DNA of 64,000 nucleotides from assembly GCF_003846135.1 (NCBI RefSeq), contig NZ_RHHM01000017.1:36043-100042 (forward strand), written 5' to 3'. Of this stretch, positions 48,938 to 63,886 are shown in pieces. The notes beneath the pieces were generated by a model, which was not told the origin of the DNA, did not search any database, and worked only from the letters and a program-made list of their open reading frames with translations. Numbering within the stretch: the first letter of the stretch is position 1; each line of letters begins with the position of its first letter. The DNA comes from Erwinia psidii. GTDB lineage: Bacteria; Pseudomonadota; Gammaproteobacteria; Enterobacterales; Enterobacteriaceae. The position numbers and the translations under genes are program-made.

Positions 48938-50574
48938 CCTTCGGAGAACTGCGTCGCCTCTATTTTATTATTCGTATTTTTCTCAGCTTCGGCCTCGACG
49001 AACTGATCCCGAAAACACGGCTGACATTGCCTCTCAGACTGTGGCGAAAGTGTCTTTTCTGGATGCCAAACCGACACAAAAACCTGCCTCTGGGTGAACG
49101 TTTACGGTTGGCGCTGGAGCAGTTGGGACCGGTATGGATCAAGTTCGGTCAGATGATGTCGACCCGACGCGATCTGTTTCCACCTGACATTGCCGATCGG
49201 TTGGCGATGCTACAGGATCGTGTGGCCCCGTTTGATGGTGTGATGGCCAAACGGCAGATTGAACTGTCTCTTGGATGTGCTTTAGAGAATTACTTTGATG
49301 ATTTTGTCATCACGCCGCTGGCTTCTGCTTCTATCGCTCAGGTACACACGGCGACGCTGAAAGAGAATGGTCGGGAGGTGGTCATTAAGGTGATCCGCCC
49401 GGATATTCTGCCGGTGATTAAAGCGGATATGAAACTGATTAAACGTATGGCGCGTTGGATCCCCCGGCTGTTGCCCGATGGTCGTCGTCTGCGTCCTCAG
49501 GAGGTTGTTGCTGACTACGAAAAAACGCTGATCGATGAGCTTAACCTGCTGCGTGAAGCGGCGAATTCCATTCAGCTCCGGCGCAATTTTGCTAACAACA
49601 AGATGCTGTACGTCCCGGAAATTTTTTCCGACTATTGCAGTGAAACTATGCTGGTGATGGAACGCATCTATGGTATTCCCATCAATGACGTGGTGCAGCT
49701 TGAGCAGCATGGAGTCAACATGAAATTGTTGGCCGAACGTGGCGTTCAGGTGTTTTTCACCCAGGTTTTCCGGGACAGTTTTTTTCATGCGGATATGCAT
49801 CCCGGCAATATTTTCGTCAGCTATGAGCACCCGGAAGATCCCCAGTACATCGGCATTGATTGCGGTATCGTGGGCTCCCTGAATAAGGCAGATAAGCGCT
49901 ATCTTGCTGAGAATTTTATCGCTTTCTTTAATCGTGACTATCTCAAAGTGGCAGAACTGCATGTGGATTCTGGCTGGGTGCCGCCAGACACCAACGTGGA
50001 GGACTTCGAGTGCGCAATCCGTACGGTGTGTGAACCGATTTTCGAAAAACCGCTGGCGGAAATTTCTTTCGGCCATGTGTTGCTGAACTTATTTAATACA
50101 GCGCGGCGTTTCAATATGGAAGTTCAGCCTCAACTGGTTCTCCTGCAGAAAACATTGTTGTATGTTGAAGGCGTGGGGCGGCAGTTATATCCGCAACTTG
50201 ATTTGTGGAAAACCGCCAAGCCTTTCCTGGAAGAGTGGATCAAGGATCAGGTCGGTATTCCGGCTATCGTGCGTGCATTGAAGGAGAAAGCACCCTTCTG
50301 GGCGGAAAAGCTGCCTGAATTACCAGAGTTGTTTTACAGCAGCCTCCGCCAGCATAAACACTTGCAGCACAGTATTGATAAGCTGACCAGCGACCTGAAA
50401 GGGGAGCGTGCCCGGCAACATCAGTCGCGGTATCTGTTTGGTACAGGAGCAACGCTGTTGCTGAGCGGCACGGCTATTCTTTTGACCCGGCCACAATGGG
50501 ACTTGATTTCTGCGGCAATGATCGCCGCCGGGCTGGTAACGTGGCTGGTTGGCTGGCGTAAAACGGCTGAGTGA
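48934..50574 (+). CDS. ubiB: Ubiquinone synthesis ATPase/kinase-like UbiB
   Basis: Atypical protein-kinase-like ATPase of the inner membrane needed for ubiquinone synthesis. 546 aa, as in E. coli. The UbiB-specific KxGQ motif is in [12 protein letters not shown], the alanine-rich loop in [12 protein letters not shown], catalytic lysine in VVIKVIRPD, and [10 protein letters not shown] with the later IGIDCGIVG carry the metal-binding residues. Two C-terminal transmembrane helices (about 500-540) anchor it. Confidence 0.97.
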   Translation: MTFGELRRLYFIIRIFLSFGLDELIPKTRLTLPLRLWRKCLFWMPNRHKNLPLGERLRLALEQLGPVWIKFGQMMSTRRDLFPPDIADRLAMLQDRVAPFDGVMAKRQIELSLGCALENYFDDFVITPLASASIAQVHTATLKENGREVVIKVIRPDILPVIKADMKLIKRMARWIPRLLPDGRRLRPQEVVADYEKTLIDELNLLREAANSIQLRRNFANNKMLYVPEIFSDYCSETMLVMERIYGIPINDVVQLEQHGVNMKLLAERGVQVFFTQVFRDSFFHADMHPGNIFVSYEHPEDPQYIGIDCGIVGSLNKADKRYLAENFIAFFNRDYLKVAELHVDSGWVPPDTNVEDFECAIRTVCEPIFEKPLAEISFGHVLLNLFNTARRFNMEVQPQLVLLQKTLLYVEGVGRQLYPQLDLWKTAKPFLEEWIKDQVGIPAIVRALKEKAPFWAEKLPELPELFYSSLRQHKHLQHSIDKLTSDLKGERARQHQSRYLFGTGATLLLSGTAILLTRPQWDLISAAMIAAGLVTWLVGWRKTAE

Positions 50575-50689
50575 CAGTAAAAGTACATGATCGTCAAACA
50601 CTCACTGACGCACCTTTTTTCATCGCCAGCGTAGTGTAAGTTGTACAGGGCACAAAACGGGTATAGCAACTGATTATCGGAGGTAAAAA

Positions 50690-50935
50690 ATGGGCGGTAT
50701 CAGTATCTGGCAATTGTTAATTATTGCCGTCATTGTGGTTCTTCTTTTTGGTACGAATAAGTTACGGTCGTTGGGCTCCGATCTCGGTTCTTCGATTAAA
50801 GGCTTTAAAAAGGCCATGAGTGAGGAAGACGAAAAGGAAAAAGATCACGCCAACGATGCTGATTTCAATGCCCGGCTGGCTGAACAGCAGCCGACAGAGG
50901 CAAAGAAAGAAAACGTCAAAAACGACAAGGTATAA
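50690..50935 (+). CDS. tatA: Twin-arginine translocase subunit TatA
   Basis: Pore-forming Tat subunit, 81 aa (E. coli 89). One N-terminal helix ([22 protein letters not shown]) and the conserved [21 protein letters not shown] amphipathic helix entry, then an acidic-lysine-rich tail. AGGAGG-like ribosome site GGAGG before ATG 50690. First gene of tatABCD; it exports folded cofactor proteins. Confidence 0.96.
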   Translation: MGGISIWQLLIIAVIVVLLFGTNKLRSLGSDLGSSIKGFKKAMSEEDEKEKDHANDADFNARLAEQQPTEAKKENVKNDKV

Positions 50936-50938
50936 ACC

Positions 50939-51580
50939 GTGTTTGACATAGGCTTTAGTGAACTGCTGCTGGTGTTTGTTATTGGCCTGGTCGTACTGGG
51001 TCCCCAGCGTCTGCCCGTGGCAGTCAGAACCGTTGTGGGCTGGATCCGTGCGATGCGCTCACTGGCGGCAAATGTGCAGAATGAACTGGCCCAGGAACTC
51101 AAGCTACAGGAGTTGCAGGAAAGTCTGAGGAAAGTGGAAGAGGCAAGTAAAAACAGTCTTACGCCAGAGCTGAAAGCCTCTGTTGAAGAACTGAAGCAGT
51201 CGGCAGAGTCAATGAAACGCACCTATCTGGGCGAAAATGAAAAGGCCGATGACGAAGCTCATACAATCCACAATCCGTTGGTGAAAAATCCCGCAGGCGC
51301 CACGCCGGCGGCAGCGGGGCATCAGGCCAGCGCTCCGATCCAGGCACCCGGCGCGACGGAGGCGCTGGGGAGTGATGTTTCTTCCAGGGCAGTCAGCCCG
51401 CAGGGCCTGGACTCAGAGACTGCCGTTGCCGCTGAACCCATCGTTCATGTCTCGCAGGCTGCCAGTCCTTCAGTTGAAAAACCTGCATTAACTGCCACGG
51501 CTACGACAGAGAGTACCGCGACATCGATTCTTTCCAGCCGTGCTCCGGCTTCAACTACTCAACCGGGGGAGCAACGTTAA
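50939..51580 (+). CDS. tatB: Twin-arginine translocase subunit TatB
   Basis: Substrate-receptor subunit with TatC. 213 aa, longer than E. coli's 171 because of a low-complexity Ala/Ser/Thr/Pro C-terminal tail (about 120-213). GTG start; N-terminal helix [21 protein letters not shown] and amphipathic [17 protein letters not shown] are typical. 3 bp after tatA, 2 bp before tatC. Confidence 0.96.
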   Translation: MFDIGFSELLLVFVIGLVVLGPQRLPVAVRTVVGWIRAMRSLAANVQNELAQELKLQELQESLRKVEEASKNSLTPELKASVEELKQSAESMKRTYLGENEKADDEAHTIHNPLVKNPAGATPAAAGHQASAPIQAPGATEALGSDVSSRAVSPQGLDSETAVAAEPIVHVSQAASPSVEKPALTATATTESTATSILSSRAPASTTQPGEQR

Positions 51581-51582
51581 AC

Positions 51583-52341
51583 ATGGCTGTTGAAGATACT
51601 CAACCGCTGATCGGTCATTTGATTGAACTGCGTAAGCGTCTGCTCAACTGCATTATTGCCGTTGTGGCTATTTTCCTGTGTCTGGCTTACTTCTCCAATG
51701 ATATTTATCACCTTATTGCAGCCCCTTTAATCAGTCAGATGCCTGCGGGTGCCAGTATGATTGCGACGGATGTTGCTTCACCGTTCTTCACGCCGGTCAA
51801 ACTGACGATGATCGTGTCGGTGTTTCTTGCGGTGCCGGTGATCCTGCATCAGATTTGGGCATTTGTCGCGCCAGCCCTCTATCGCCATGAGCGCAGGCTG
51901 GTGATGCCGCTGCTGTTTTCCAGTTCTTTCCTATTCTATCTGGGGATGGCTTTCGCCTATTTTGTTGTTTTTCCGTTAGCCTTCGGATTCTTTGCCAAAA
52001 CCGCACCTCAGGGTGTCCAGATAGCGACTGACATTAACAAGTATCTCGATTTTGTTATGACGCTGTTTATGGCTTTTGGTGTTTCCTTTGAGGTCCCGGT
52101 TGCCATCGTGTTGCTATGCTGGAGCGGGGTGACCAGCCCGGAAGCGCTGAAGAAGAAGCGTCCTTATGTGTTGGTGGGTGCCTTCGTGGTGGGCATGCTA
52201 TTGACGCCCCCGGATGTGTTCTCCCAGACGTTGTTGGCCATTCCGATGTACTGCCTTTTTGAAGTGGGCGTCTATTTCTCCCGTTTCTATGTTGGCAAAG
52301 GACGCGAAGACAGTGGAAAAGAAGAATCTGCAACAGAATAG
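51583..52341 (+). CDS. tatC: Twin-arginine translocase subunit TatC
   Basis: Six-helix receptor for twin-arginine signal peptides. 252 aa (E. coli 258). [11 protein letters not shown] at the N-terminus, the first periplasmic loop with [15 protein letters not shown], and [12 protein letters not shown] later are family features; Glu in cytoplasmic loop 1 (HERRLVMP region) is retained. Confidence 0.97.
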   Translation: MAVEDTQPLIGHLIELRKRLLNCIIAVVAIFLCLAYFSNDIYHLIAAPLISQMPAGASMIATDVASPFFTPVKLTMIVSVFLAVPVILHQIWAFVAPALYRHERRLVMPLLFSSSFLFYLGMAFAYFVVFPLAFGFFAKTAPQGVQIATDINKYLDFVMTLFMAFGVSFEVPVAIVLLCWSGVTSPEALKKKRPYVLVGAFVVGMLLTPPDVFSQTLLAIPMYCLFEVGVYFSRFYVGKGREDSGKEESATE

Positions 52342-52381
52342 CGATGCACCGTGGTGTGCCTTGCGTTCCGTTGAAATGAAA

Positions 52382-52403
52382 TAACCGCCCATCAGGGCGG
52401 TTA
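52382..52403 (+). terminator. Hairpin between tatC and tatD
   Basis: A 9-bp perfect stem TAACCGCCC/GGGCGGTTA with a 4-nt loop, ending 17 nt before the tatD start. It lacks a T-run and may only partly separate tatD from tatABC. Confidence 0.5.
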
Positions 52404-52419
52404 CTGCCTGGAACTCGTT

Positions 52420-53214
52420 ATGTTTGATATTGGGGTTAATCTCACCAGTACGCAATTTGCGCAGGATCGCGATCGGGTCGTGAAACGTGCAAGAGATGTG
52501 GGCGTGGCAGGTTTGCTGATCACCGGCACTAACGCGCTCGGAAGCCAGCAGGCGCAACATCTCGCGGCTCGCAGTCCGGGATATTGTTGGTCGACTGCCG
52601 GTGTGCACCCTCATCACGCCAGTGAATGGTCTGCAGAAACCCTCTCCACCCTCCGGCGTCTTGCCGAAAGCCCTGAGGTTGTGGCGATTGGCGAATGTGG
52701 ACTGGACTTCAACCGCAATGGCTCAGAACCCGATCAGCAAGCCTACGCCTTTAATGCACAGCTGGAGTTGGCGGCTGAACTGGGGCTGCCTGTGTTTCTC
52801 CACTGCCGCGAGGCTCATGATCGTTTCATGGCGATTCTCACCCCATGGTTGCCAAAGCTGAGTGGGGCAGTGCTTCACTGTTTTACCGGCACGAAGGATG
52901 AGCTGGAGGCCTGTCTTGCTGTTGGTTTGTCGATTGGCATTACCGGCTGGATATGTGATGAACGTCGCGGGCAGGCATTGCGTGAACTGGTGCCACTTAT
53001 TCCGGCAAACCGTCTGCTGCTGGAAACGGATGCACCTTATCTGATACCGCGCGACCTGCGTCCCCGTCCTGCTTCCCGCCGTAATGAGCCTTGTTTTCTG
53101 CCGCATATCGTTGAGCAGGTGGCTGGGTTACGGGGAGAAGAGGCTACTGCCGTGGGGCGTCAGAGTGAGCAAAACGCAAGGGCGCTGTTCAGGCTGAATA
53201 ACCAGCCTGAATAA
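52420..53214 (+). CDS. tatD: Metal-dependent DNase TatD
   Basis: TIM-barrel hydrolase, 264 aa; in E. coli a 3'-5' exonuclease involved in oxidative DNA repair, not needed for Tat export. DIGVNLTS, the GVHPHHA histidines, [23 protein letters not shown] and [10 protein letters not shown] form the metal site. Confidence 0.95.
   Translation: MFDIGVNLTSTQFAQDRDRVVKRARDVGVAGLLITGTNALGSQQAQHLAARSPGYCWSTAGVHPHHASEWSAETLSTLRRLAESPEVVAIGECGLDFNRNGSEPDQQAYAFNAQLELAAELGLPVFLHCREAHDRFMAILTPWLPKLSGAVLHCFTGTKDELEACLAVGLSIGITGWICDERRGQALRELVPLIPANRLLLETDAPYLIPRDLRPRPASRRNEPCFLPHIVEQVAGLRGEEATAVGRQSEQNARALFRLNNQPE
53188..53211. terminator. Hairpin at the end of tatD, convergent with rfaH
   Basis: Stem TTCAGGCT/AGCCTGAA with an 8-nt loop inside the last tatD codons, 24 nt from the rfaH stop; likely a bidirectional terminator. 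Confidence 0.5.
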
Positions 53215-53234
53215 CCGTTTCCAGGAGGTAACAT

Positions 53235-53723
53235 TCAGAGTTTCTGAAACTGTTTGTTATCCAGGCTTCGAACGATTTGCTTGTTAAGCAATTTAAGCAA
53301 CAGCATGGAGCGCGCTTCTCCATCGGGTTCGGTAAAAATTGCTTTCAGCCCTTCAAAAGCACCGGCAATGATCATTACCTGTTCGCCCGGCTGTGGCAAA
53401 TCCGGGTCCTCCTCCGTCTCAGTCCTTTCGGTCTGTAAAGCGGTAATCACATCCTCAGGGACAATAGCAGGCATGCTGCCAAAACGGACAAAGTGGCTGA
53501 CGCCCCTGGTTGCGCTGATGGTAGTGGTATGAATGGTTTCCGGATCAAACTTAATAAACAGATAATTGGGGAACAGGGGTTCATTCACCCTGGTGCGTCT
53601 GCCTCGCACCATTTTCTCTATTGCAATCATTGGGCTGAGACAGTGCACGGCCTGGCGTTCCAGGTGTTCTTTGGCACGAAGCAACTGACCACGTTTGCAA
53701 TAAAGTAAATACCAGGATTCCAT
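53235..53723 (-). CDS. rfaH: Transcription antiterminator RfaH
   Basis: NusG paralogue recruited at ops sites to LPS-core, capsule and other long operons. 162 aa from the ATG at 53723 ([24 protein letters not shown]), the same length as E. coli; the longer frame adds a stretch with no homology. N-terminal NGN domain, EPLFPNYLF and [11 protein letters not shown] polymerase contacts, and a C-terminal KOW domain ([20 protein letters not shown]) that can refold. No ops element was seen in this window. Confidence 0.96.
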   Translation of the reverse strand: MESWYLLYCKRGQLLRAKEHLERQAVHCLSPMIAIEKMVRGRRTRVNEPLFPNYLFIKFDPETIHTTTISATRGVSHFVRFGSMPAIVPEDVITALQTERTETEEDPDLPQPGEQVMIIAGAFEGLKAIFTEPDGEARSMLLLKLLNKQIVRSLDNKQFQKL

Positions 53724-53998
53724 AACGTCACTTTGCAATTTCAGGGGCAGTAAGAATAACAAAATTGATACAAGAGTAATAGTTGCATCCCGGCAGAGGC
53801 GGTCTGCAGTTTAACTTGTTAACAAAATATTATGCATGATGGCTTTCCGGCGATTTCAGTAGGTGTGATTATTGCGTTAAAGAGGGGCGTTTGTTATCAA
53901 AATGTCCGCAATTTTGTCTCTGAGACAGCGAAAAATTAAGCATACCACGCTAATCCTCCCTATAATGGCCCATTTACTGGTTGTATAGATGAGAAGTC

Positions 53999-55501
53999 AT
54001 GAAATACCACGACTTACGCGACTTCCTTTCTCTGCTGGAGCAGCGCGGGGAACTAAAACGCATCACCATGGAGATCGATACCGATCTTGAGATGACCGAA
54101 ATTGCCGACCGTACCCTGCGGTCTGGAGGTCCTGCGTTATTATTCGAAAATCCCAAAGGCCACAGTATGCCGGTGCTTTGTAACCTGTTTGGTACGCCGC
54201 AACGAGTTGCGCTGGGCATGGGACAGGAAGATGTAACAGCACTTCGTGATGTGGGCCGGTTACTGGCCTTTTTGAAAGAGCCTGAGCCGCCGCGTGGTTT
54301 CCGCGATTTCATGGGGAAACTGCCGCAGTGGAAGCAGGTATTAAATATGCCGACGAAATGCCTGCGGGATGCACCATGCCAACAGCTAATCTGGCAGGGC
54401 GAAGAGGTTGATTTACACAATATTCCGGTGATGAGGTGCTGGCCGGAAGATGCTGCACCGCTGATTACCTGGGGGCTAACGGTAACCCGTGGACCCAACA
54501 AGGAGCGGCAAAATCTGGGGATTTATCGTCAGCAACTGATAGGTAAAAACAAGCTGATTATGCGCTGGCTGTCGCACCGTGGTGGCGCGTTGGATTTCCA
54601 GGAATGGTCGCAGCAGCGTCCTGGTGAACGCTTCCCGGTTGCGGTGGCGCTGGGTGCCGATCCGGCAACTATTCTCGGCGCCGTCACCCCTGTCCCTGAT
54701 ACCCTGTCGGAATATGCTTTTGCCGGACTGTTACGCGGGACAAAAACCGAAGTGGTGAAATGTATCTCCTGCGATCTTAATATCCCCGCCAGCGCCGAAA
54801 TCGTGCTGGAAGGCTACATTGAAGCAGGTGAAGTGGCACCGGAAGGGCCTTACGGCGATCACACCGGCTATTATAATGAAGTCGATAATTTCCCGGTGTT
54901 TACCGTGACACACATGACGCAACGTCGTGATGCAATTTATCATTCCACCTATACGGGGCGACCACCGGATGAGCCAGCGGTGCTGGGTGTGGCACTGAAT
55001 GAAGTGTTCGTGCCGATTCTGCAAAAGCAGTTTCCTGAAATTGTCGATTTCTATCTTCCACCGGAAGGTTGCTCCTATCGACTGGCGATTGTTACCATTA
55101 AAAAACAGTATGCTGGTCATGCCAAACGGGTGATGATGGGCGTCTGGTCTTTCCTGCGTCAGTTTATGTACACCAAGTTTGTGATTGTCTGCGATGATGA
55201 TGTTAACGCCCGTGACTGGAATGATGTTATCTGGGCGGTAACCACCCGCATGGACCCGGCCAGGGACACCGTAATGGTGGAAAACACGCCGATTGATTAT
55301 CTTGATTTCGCTTCGCCGGTTTCAGGCCTGGGATCCAAGATGGGTCTGGATGCCACCAATAAATGGCCGGGCGAAACCCAGCGTGAATGGGGCCGTCCAA
55401 TCCGTAAGGATCCTGCCGTGACGGCCAGAATTGATGCGATCTGGGATGAATTAGGTATCTTAAGTGACACGCCCAAACGCACAACTGCGTCCGGCCAATA
55501 A
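53999..55501 (+). CDS. ubiD: 3-octaprenyl-4-hydroxybenzoate decarboxylase
   Basis: Prenylated-FMN decarboxylase of ubiquinone synthesis (500 aa; E. coli 497). Conserved segments include [19 protein letters not shown], the catalytic Glu in [22 protein letters not shown] (about residue 280-295, within which E-x-P-R/Y-type residues lie), and [14 protein letters not shown]. Divergent from rfaH over 275 bp, which holds both promoters; nothing else is evident there. Confidence 0.97.
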   Translation: MKYHDLRDFLSLLEQRGELKRITMEIDTDLEMTEIADRTLRSGGPALLFENPKGHSMPVLCNLFGTPQRVALGMGQEDVTALRDVGRLLAFLKEPEPPRGFRDFMGKLPQWKQVLNMPTKCLRDAPCQQLIWQGEEVDLHNIPVMRCWPEDAAPLITWGLTVTRGPNKERQNLGIYRQQLIGKNKLIMRWLSHRGGALDFQEWSQQRPGERFPVAVALGADPATILGAVTPVPDTLSEYAFAGLLRGTKTEVVKCISCDLNIPASAEIVLEGYIEAGEVAPEGPYGDHTGYYNEVDNFPVFTVTHMTQRRDAIYHSTYTGRPPDEPAVLGVALNEVFVPILQKQFPEIVDFYLPPEGCSYRLAIVTIKKQYAGHAKRVMMGVWSFLRQFMYTKFVIVCDDDVNARDWNDVIWAVTTRMDPARDTVMVENTPIDYLDFASPVSGLGSKMGLDATNKWPGETQREWGRPIRKDPAVTARIDAIWDELGILSDTPKRTTASGQ

Positions 55502-55526
55502 ATGTTCGACCCAACAGAGGGAATGC

Positions 55527-56228
55527 ATGACAACGCTAAGCTGTAAAGTGATCTCGGTAGAGACGATTACCGATACTGTTTACCGGGTGCGCATGGTGCC
55601 GGAAGCTGACTTCAGCTTTCGTGCCGGTCAGTACCTGATGGTGGTGATGGATGAGCGTGACAAACGGCCATTTTCACTCGCCTCCACGCCGATGGAGAAG
55701 GACATCATTGAGCTGCACATCGGCGCTTCAGAGCTGAATCTTTACGCAATGGCAGTCATGGAGCGTATCCAACAACAGCGTAAAATTACCGTGGATATTC
55801 CTCATGGGGATGCCTGGCTGCGGGAAGAGGGCGACCGTCCGCTGATTCTGGTTGCAGGCGGTACGGGCTTCTCTTATGCGCGTTCTATCCTGCTCACCGC
55901 CCTGTCGCAGCAGCCGGATCGTGACATCGCGCTCTACTGGGGCGGCCGCGAGCTGAAGCACCTCTACGATATGGAAGAACTGGAAGCGCTGGCGGTCAGG
56001 CACGCTAACCTGAAGATCATTCCGGTGGTTGAGCAGCCTGAAGCGGGCTGGGAAGGACGCAATGGTACGGTGCTGACGGCGGTGATGAATGATTACGGCA
56101 GCCTCGCCGGTCATGACATCTACATTGCCGGACGTTTTGAAATGGCGAAGATTGCGCGGGAACGTTTTTGTGCCGAACGTGGCGCGAAAGCGGATCAGAT
56201 GTATGGCGATGCCTTTGCTTTCATCTGA
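55527..56228 (+). CDS. fre: NAD(P)H-flavin reductase
   Basis: Reduces free flavins and ferric siderophores. 233 aa from ATG 55527, as in E. coli; the earlier frame start lies within ubiD. RPFSLAS (flavin loop), [14 protein letters not shown] (nucleotide loop) and the C-terminal YGDAFAFI are family features. In luminous bacteria Fre-type enzymes feed luciferase, but this is the usual chromosomal copy and is not linked to the left-end lux-like operon. Confidence 0.96.
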   Translation: MTTLSCKVISVETITDTVYRVRMVPEADFSFRAGQYLMVVMDERDKRPFSLASTPMEKDIIELHIGASELNLYAMAVMERIQQQRKITVDIPHGDAWLREEGDRPLILVAGGTGFSYARSILLTALSQQPDRDIALYWGGRELKHLYDMEELEALAVRHANLKIIPVVEQPEAGWEGRNGTVLTAVMNDYGSLAGHDIYIAGRFEMAKIARERFCAERGAKADQMYGDAFAFI

Positions 56229-56235
56229 TTTTCAT

Positions 56236-56255
56236 GGGGCAGAGCCTTCTGCCCC
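56236..56255. terminator. Hairpin between fre and fadA
   Basis: Stem GGGGCAGA/TCTGCCCC with a 4-nt loop, 8 nt after the fre stop and convergent with fadA. Confidence 0.6.
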
Positions 56256-56313
56256 TGAATAAAAAACCTTCCCTCACCGCCAGGAGGCACCGCAGTATCA
56301 CTTCCAGCCAATC

Positions 56314-59674
<3,361 letters not shown>

Positions 59675-59702
59675 GGTCATCTCCTGGGGCCGCGATTAAA
59701 GG

Positions 59703-59719
59703 ATCTGGTCATACCAGAT
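59703..59719 (-). promoter_or_regulatory. FadR operator before fadBA
   Basis: ATCTGGTCATACCAGAT is a perfect 7-bp inverted repeat resembling the FadR half-site CTGGT; it lies 29-45 bp before fadB. FadR would repress fadBA until long-chain acyl-CoA is present. Confidence 0.82.
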
Positions 59720-59851
59720 GAATGGGAGTGTGGAATTTATGTTAAAAATTTGCAAACAACTGATTGCTTATTTGCAAACAAGATCACAGGTACGGCAAAA
59801 GGGCATCACCGTGATAAGATGCGTTCACTTTGGTCATAACGGAGGCATGTG

Positions 59852-61183
59852 ATGGGATCTCTGGTCACTCTGTATCAGCAGCATATAAAAACGCTACAGG
59901 AACGTGCGCAGCAGGTTCTGGCCCGCTCTCAGCTCGATGCTATGCTGATCCACTCCGGTGAGTTGCTGACCGTTTTTCTTGATGATCATACCTACCCTTT
60001 CAAGGTCAGTCCGCTATTTAAGGCCTGGGTACCGGTAACTTCTGTACCACACTGCTGGCTGTGGGTGGACGGTATTACTAAGCCAAAACTGTGGTTCTGG
60101 TCGCCAGTGGATTACTGGCACAACGTCGAGCCACTGCCGCAAAGTTTCTGGACGAATGAAATCGATATCGTGGCATTGAAACAGGCTGACGACATCGGCA
60201 AGCTGCTACCATGCGGGCGCGCTAACGTGGCCTATATCGGTCCCGTACCTGAACGTGCCGCTCAACTTGGTATCAAAGCAGAACAGATCAACCCGCAAGG
60301 AATGCTGGATTTTCTGCATTACTACCGTTCTTATAAAACCGATTACGAGCTTTACTGTATGCGTGAAGCGCAGAAAACGTCGGTCGTTGGTCATCGGGCG
60401 GCGAAAGAGGCTTTCCTGTCCGGCATGAGCGAGTTCGATATCAATGCGGCTTATCTCAGCGCCACGGGGCACCGTGACATTGATGTGCCTTACGGCAACA
60501 TTATTGCGCTGAACGAACATACGGCGGTGCTGCATTACACCAAACTGGACCCGCTGCCACCGGATAAAACCCGCAGCTTCCTGATTGATGCCGGCGCGGA
60601 ATACAATGGCTACGCTGCCGATCTGACGCGTACTTATGCTGCACAAAGCGACGGCATTTACGCACAGTTGATCAAAGACATGAATGAGGAAACGTTGGCA
60701 CTGATTGCCACGCTGAAAACGGGCGTGCGCTATACCGAATATCATCAGCAGATGCATCATCGCATTGCAAAACTGTTATTAAAGCATCAGCTGGTGAAAG
60801 GGATGAGTGAGGAAGCGCTGGTGGCCGAAGACCTGACCGGGCCGTTTATGCCGCATGGCGTGGGTCATCCGCTGGGGCTTCAGGTTCATGATGTTGCCGG
60901 ATTTATGCAGGATGACCAGGGGACGCATCTGGCAGCGCCGCAACAGTATCCTTATCTCCGCTGCACGCGCATCCTTGAACCACGTATGGTGCTGACCATT
61001 GAACCGGGCATCTATTTTATTGATTCACTGCTTGCCCGCTGGCGTGAAGGAAAATTCACTCAGCACTTTGACTGGGCGCGTATTGACGCGCTGAAACCTT
61101 ATGGTGGTATTCGCATTGAGGATAATGTCGTGCTCCATGAGCATGGTGTGGAAAACATGACGCGCGATCTGAAGCTGGACTGA
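59852..61183 (+). CDS. pepQ: Xaa-Pro dipeptidase PepQ
   Basis: Prolidase of the M24 family, 443 aa as in E. coli. Metal ligands: [16 protein letters not shown] (two Asp), [13 protein letters not shown] (His), EPGIYF (Glu), and [10 protein letters not shown] (Glu). Start ATG 59852 is preferred over the GTG just before it because GGAGG is better spaced. Divergent from fadB over 177 bp. Confidence 0.95.
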   Translation: MGSLVTLYQQHIKTLQERAQQVLARSQLDAMLIHSGELLTVFLDDHTYPFKVSPLFKAWVPVTSVPHCWLWVDGITKPKLWFWSPVDYWHNVEPLPQSFWTNEIDIVALKQADDIGKLLPCGRANVAYIGPVPERAAQLGIKAEQINPQGMLDFLHYYRSYKTDYELYCMREAQKTSVVGHRAAKEAFLSGMSEFDINAAYLSATGHRDIDVPYGNIIALNEHTAVLHYTKLDPLPPDKTRSFLIDAGAEYNGYAADLTRTYAAQSDGIYAQLIKDMNEETLALIATLKTGVRYTEYHQQMHHRIAKLLLKHQLVKGMSEEALVAEDLTGPFMPHGVGHPLGLQVHDVAGFMQDDQGTHLAAPQQYPYLRCTRILEPRMVLTIEPGIYFIDSLLARWREGKFTQHFDWARIDALKPYGGIRIEDNVVLHEHGVENMTRDLKLD

Positions 61184-61794
61184 TGGACGCTTATGACATC
61201 CCTGCAGGGCTGTTCAGCTTCAGCGAGGAGATTAAAAAAAGTCGTTTCATCACGCTGTTAGCGCATACCGATGGTGTTGATGCCGCACGCGCTTTTGTTC
61301 AGCAGATAAAAAGTGAACATCCTGACGCGCGGCATCACTGCTGGGCATGGGTGGCTGGTTCGCCTGCGGACTCCCAACGGCTGGGCTTTTCCGATGACGG
61401 AGAACCTTCAGGTACGGCAGGTAAACCGATGCTTGCCCAACTGATGGGCAACAACATTGGTGAAACCACTGCGGTGGTTGTTCGTTACTATGGCGGTATT
61501 CAGCTGGGGACCGGTGGGCTGGTTAAAGCCTATGGCGGTGGCGTACAACAGGCGTTGAAAGCGCTGCCTCGGCTGCAAAAAGTGCCGATGCTGACCTTTA
61601 CGCTTTGCTGCGACTATGCGCAGTTAGCTGAAATCGAAAGAATGATCGCTCGGTTCCGGGGGCAATTGCAGAACAGTGAATTTCTACAATCTGTCTCACT
61701 TACGCTGGCTTTGCCGCATGCTCAGGTTGCCGGGTTTACGCAAAAACTGACTGACTTCAGCAGAGGCGCACTTCATCTGGCCCCGCTTAAATAA
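61183..61794 (+). CDS. yigZ: IMPACT-family protein YigZ
   Basis: A 203-residue protein of the YigZ/IMPACT family, which in yeast (YIH1) modulates translation control; bacterial role unclear. EEIKKSRFITLLAH and the DGEPSGTAGKPML and VVRYYGGIQLGTGGLVKAYGG segments are the family marks. It shares a base with the pepQ stop. Confidence 0.94.
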   Translation: MDAYDIPAGLFSFSEEIKKSRFITLLAHTDGVDAARAFVQQIKSEHPDARHHCWAWVAGSPADSQRLGFSDDGEPSGTAGKPMLAQLMGNNIGETTAVVVRYYGGIQLGTGGLVKAYGGGVQQALKALPRLQKVPMLTFTLCCDYAQLAEIERMIARFRGQLQNSEFLQSVSLTLALPHAQVAGFTQKLTDFSRGALHLAPLK

Positions 61795-61824
61795 TATTTT
61801 CACTGTCTGGAAAGGAAAGGTTGC

Positions 61825-63276
61825 ATGCATTTTCGCGCCATCACCCGCATCGTGGGTTTACTGGTCATTTTGTTTTCAGGAACCATGATTGTTCCCGGCC
61901 TGGTGGCGTTGATCTACCGCGATGGTGCCGGACGCGCCTTTACCCAAACCTTTTTTATGGCGCTGCTGATCGGATCGCTATTGTGGTGGCCAAACCGTAA
62001 TCAGAAGCACGATCTCAAGCCACGTGAAGGTTTCCTGATAGTTGTCTTGTTCTGGACGGTGTTGGGTAGCGTGGGGGCAATGCCCTTTATTTTTGCCGAA
62101 CACCCGAATCTCTCGGTCACCGATGCTTTCTTCGAGTCTTTTTCCGGCCTGACCACCACGGGAGCAACAACCCTGGTGGGGCTGGACTCATTGCCGAAAG
62201 CAATTTTGTTTTATCGGCAAATGTTGCAGTGGCTTGGAGGGATGGGGATCATTGTGCTGGCGGTGGCGATCCTGCCCATTCTCGGGGTGGGGGGGATGCA
62301 GTTGTATCGTGCTGAAATGCCGGGGCCACTGAAGGACAATAAAATGCGGCCACGTATCGCTGAGACGGCAAAAACGCTGTGGCTTATCTATGTGTTGCTG
62401 ACGGTAGTGTGCGCGCTGGCGCTATGGCTTGCCGGGATGCCATTGTTTGACGCCATCGGACATAGCTTTTCAACTATCGCCATTGGTGGTTTTTCCACAC
62501 ACGATGCCAGCATTGGCTATTTTAACAGCCCAACGATCAACACTATTATCGCCATTTTCCTGCTGATTTCTGGCTGTAACTACGGCCTGCATTTTTCATT
62601 ACTGAGCGGTCGCAATCTTCGTGTCTACTGGCGTGACCCGGAATTTCGTATGTTTATCAGCGTACAGCTCACGCTGGTTGTCATCTGCACCGTGGTGCTT
62701 TGGTTCCGCGATGTCTACAGTTCAGGGTTGCAAACGCTGAACCAGGCCTTCTTCCAGGTCGTATCAATGGCGACTACCGCCGGTTTCACTACGGACAGTA
62801 TCGCGCGCTGGCCACTATTTCTGCCAGTTTTGCTGCTCTGTTCCGCTTTTGTTGGTGGCTGTGCCGGCTCGACCGGTGGCGGGCTAAAGGTGATTCGTAT
62901 TTTACTGTTGTTCAAGCAGGGTAACCGCGAGCTGAAGCGGTTAGTGCATCCCAATGCGGTCTATACCATTAAGCTTGGACAGCGAGCGTTACCTGAACGG
63001 ATCCTTGAAGCGGTATGGGGATTCTTCTCAGCGTATGCGCTGGTTTTCCTGCTGAGTATGCTGGCTATTATTGCCACCGGCGTTGATGATTTTTCGGCTT
63101 TTGCTGCCGTTGCGGCAACGCTGAATAATCTGGGGCCGGGCCTGGGGGTAGTGGCGGATAATTTCACTACCATGAATGATACGGCGAAATGGATTTTAAT
63201 CCTGACTATGCTTTTTGGTCGTCTTGAGGTCTTCACGCTGTTAGTCCTTTTCACGCCGACGTTCTGGCGCGAATAA
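61825..63276 (+). CDS. trkH: Potassium uptake protein TrkH
   Basis: Channel subunit of the Trk K+ system, working with TrkA and TrkE/SapD-type components. 483 aa, as in E. coli. Selectivity-filter repeats around SGLTTTGATTL, AIGGFSTHD, ATTAGFTTDS and NNLGPGLGVV are present. 30 bp after yigZ and 18 bp before hemG. Confidence 0.97.
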   Translation: MHFRAITRIVGLLVILFSGTMIVPGLVALIYRDGAGRAFTQTFFMALLIGSLLWWPNRNQKHDLKPREGFLIVVLFWTVLGSVGAMPFIFAEHPNLSVTDAFFESFSGLTTTGATTLVGLDSLPKAILFYRQMLQWLGGMGIIVLAVAILPILGVGGMQLYRAEMPGPLKDNKMRPRIAETAKTLWLIYVLLTVVCALALWLAGMPLFDAIGHSFSTIAIGGFSTHDASIGYFNSPTINTIIAIFLLISGCNYGLHFSLLSGRNLRVYWRDPEFRMFISVQLTLVVICTVVLWFRDVYSSGLQTLNQAFFQVVSMATTAGFTTDSIARWPLFLPVLLLCSAFVGGCAGSTGGGLKVIRILLLFKQGNRELKRLVHPNAVYTIKLGQRALPERILEAVWGFFSAYALVFLLSMLAIIATGVDDFSAFAAVAATLNNLGPGLGVVADNFTTMNDTAKWILILTMLFGRLEVFTLLVLFTPTFWRE

Positions 63277-63294
63277 CTTAAATTGAGTGCTTAT

Positions 63295-63831
63295 ATGAAA
63301 GCGTTAATTCTGTTTTCCAGCCGCGATGGTCAAACCCGTGAGATTGCTTCTTTTATTGCTAACCGGCTTAAAGAGCAGCAAGAGTGTGATATTCACGACA
63401 TATTGCATACGGATACGCTTGACTGGAGTAAATACGATCGCGTGTTGATTGGAGCTTCAATCCGTTATGGTCACTTTCATCCGGCATTAATGGTGTTTGT
63501 AGAACGGCATCTGGCAGAGTTGCGGCAGCGTCCTTCTGGTTTCTTCTCAGTGAATCTGACCGCCCGTAAACCTGAAAAGCGAACGCCACAAACGAATGCC
63601 TATACACGGAAGTTTCTGCTGAAATCACCATGGCAGCCAGACTGTAGCGCGGTATTCGCGGGGGCATTGCGTTATCCGCGCTATGGCTTCTTTGACCGTA
63701 TTATGATCCAGTTTATTATGCGTCTTACCGGTGGTGAAACAGATACCACAAAAGAGGTAGAGTACACAGATTGGGATCAGGTGGGACGTTTTACCCATGA
63801 ATTTGCGGCAATATCACGCACTATGCAGTAA
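63295..63831 (+). CDS. hemG: Menaquinone-dependent protoporphyrinogen oxidase HemG
   Basis: Flavodoxin-like enzyme passing electrons from protoporphyrinogen IX to the quinone pool. 178 aa from ATG 63295 (MKALILFSSRDGQTREIA), preferred over an upstream TTG. FMN loop SSRDGQTRE, the TARKPEKRTPQTNAYTRKFLL insertion typical of HemG, and GGETDTTKEVEYTDW are present. It is the true PPO of this organism; HemY in the same window is not. Confidence 0.96.
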   Translation: MKALILFSSRDGQTREIASFIANRLKEQQECDIHDILHTDTLDWSKYDRVLIGASIRYGHFHPALMVFVERHLAELRQRPSGFFSVNLTARKPEKRTPQTNAYTRKFLLKSPWQPDCSAVFAGALRYPRYGFFDRIMIQFIMRLTGGETDTTKEVEYTDWDQVGRFTHEFAAISRTMQ

Positions 63832-63886
63832 AAAAACGCACTTTGTCGAAAAATGAGGCTGTCAGTCATTTATTTGCAATAAACAC

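Noticed and set aside
55527..56228. fre as a functional partner of the lux-like operon.
   Set aside because: It is the conserved chromosomal copy after ubiD, 47 kb away from the operon, and no luciferase is present to need it.
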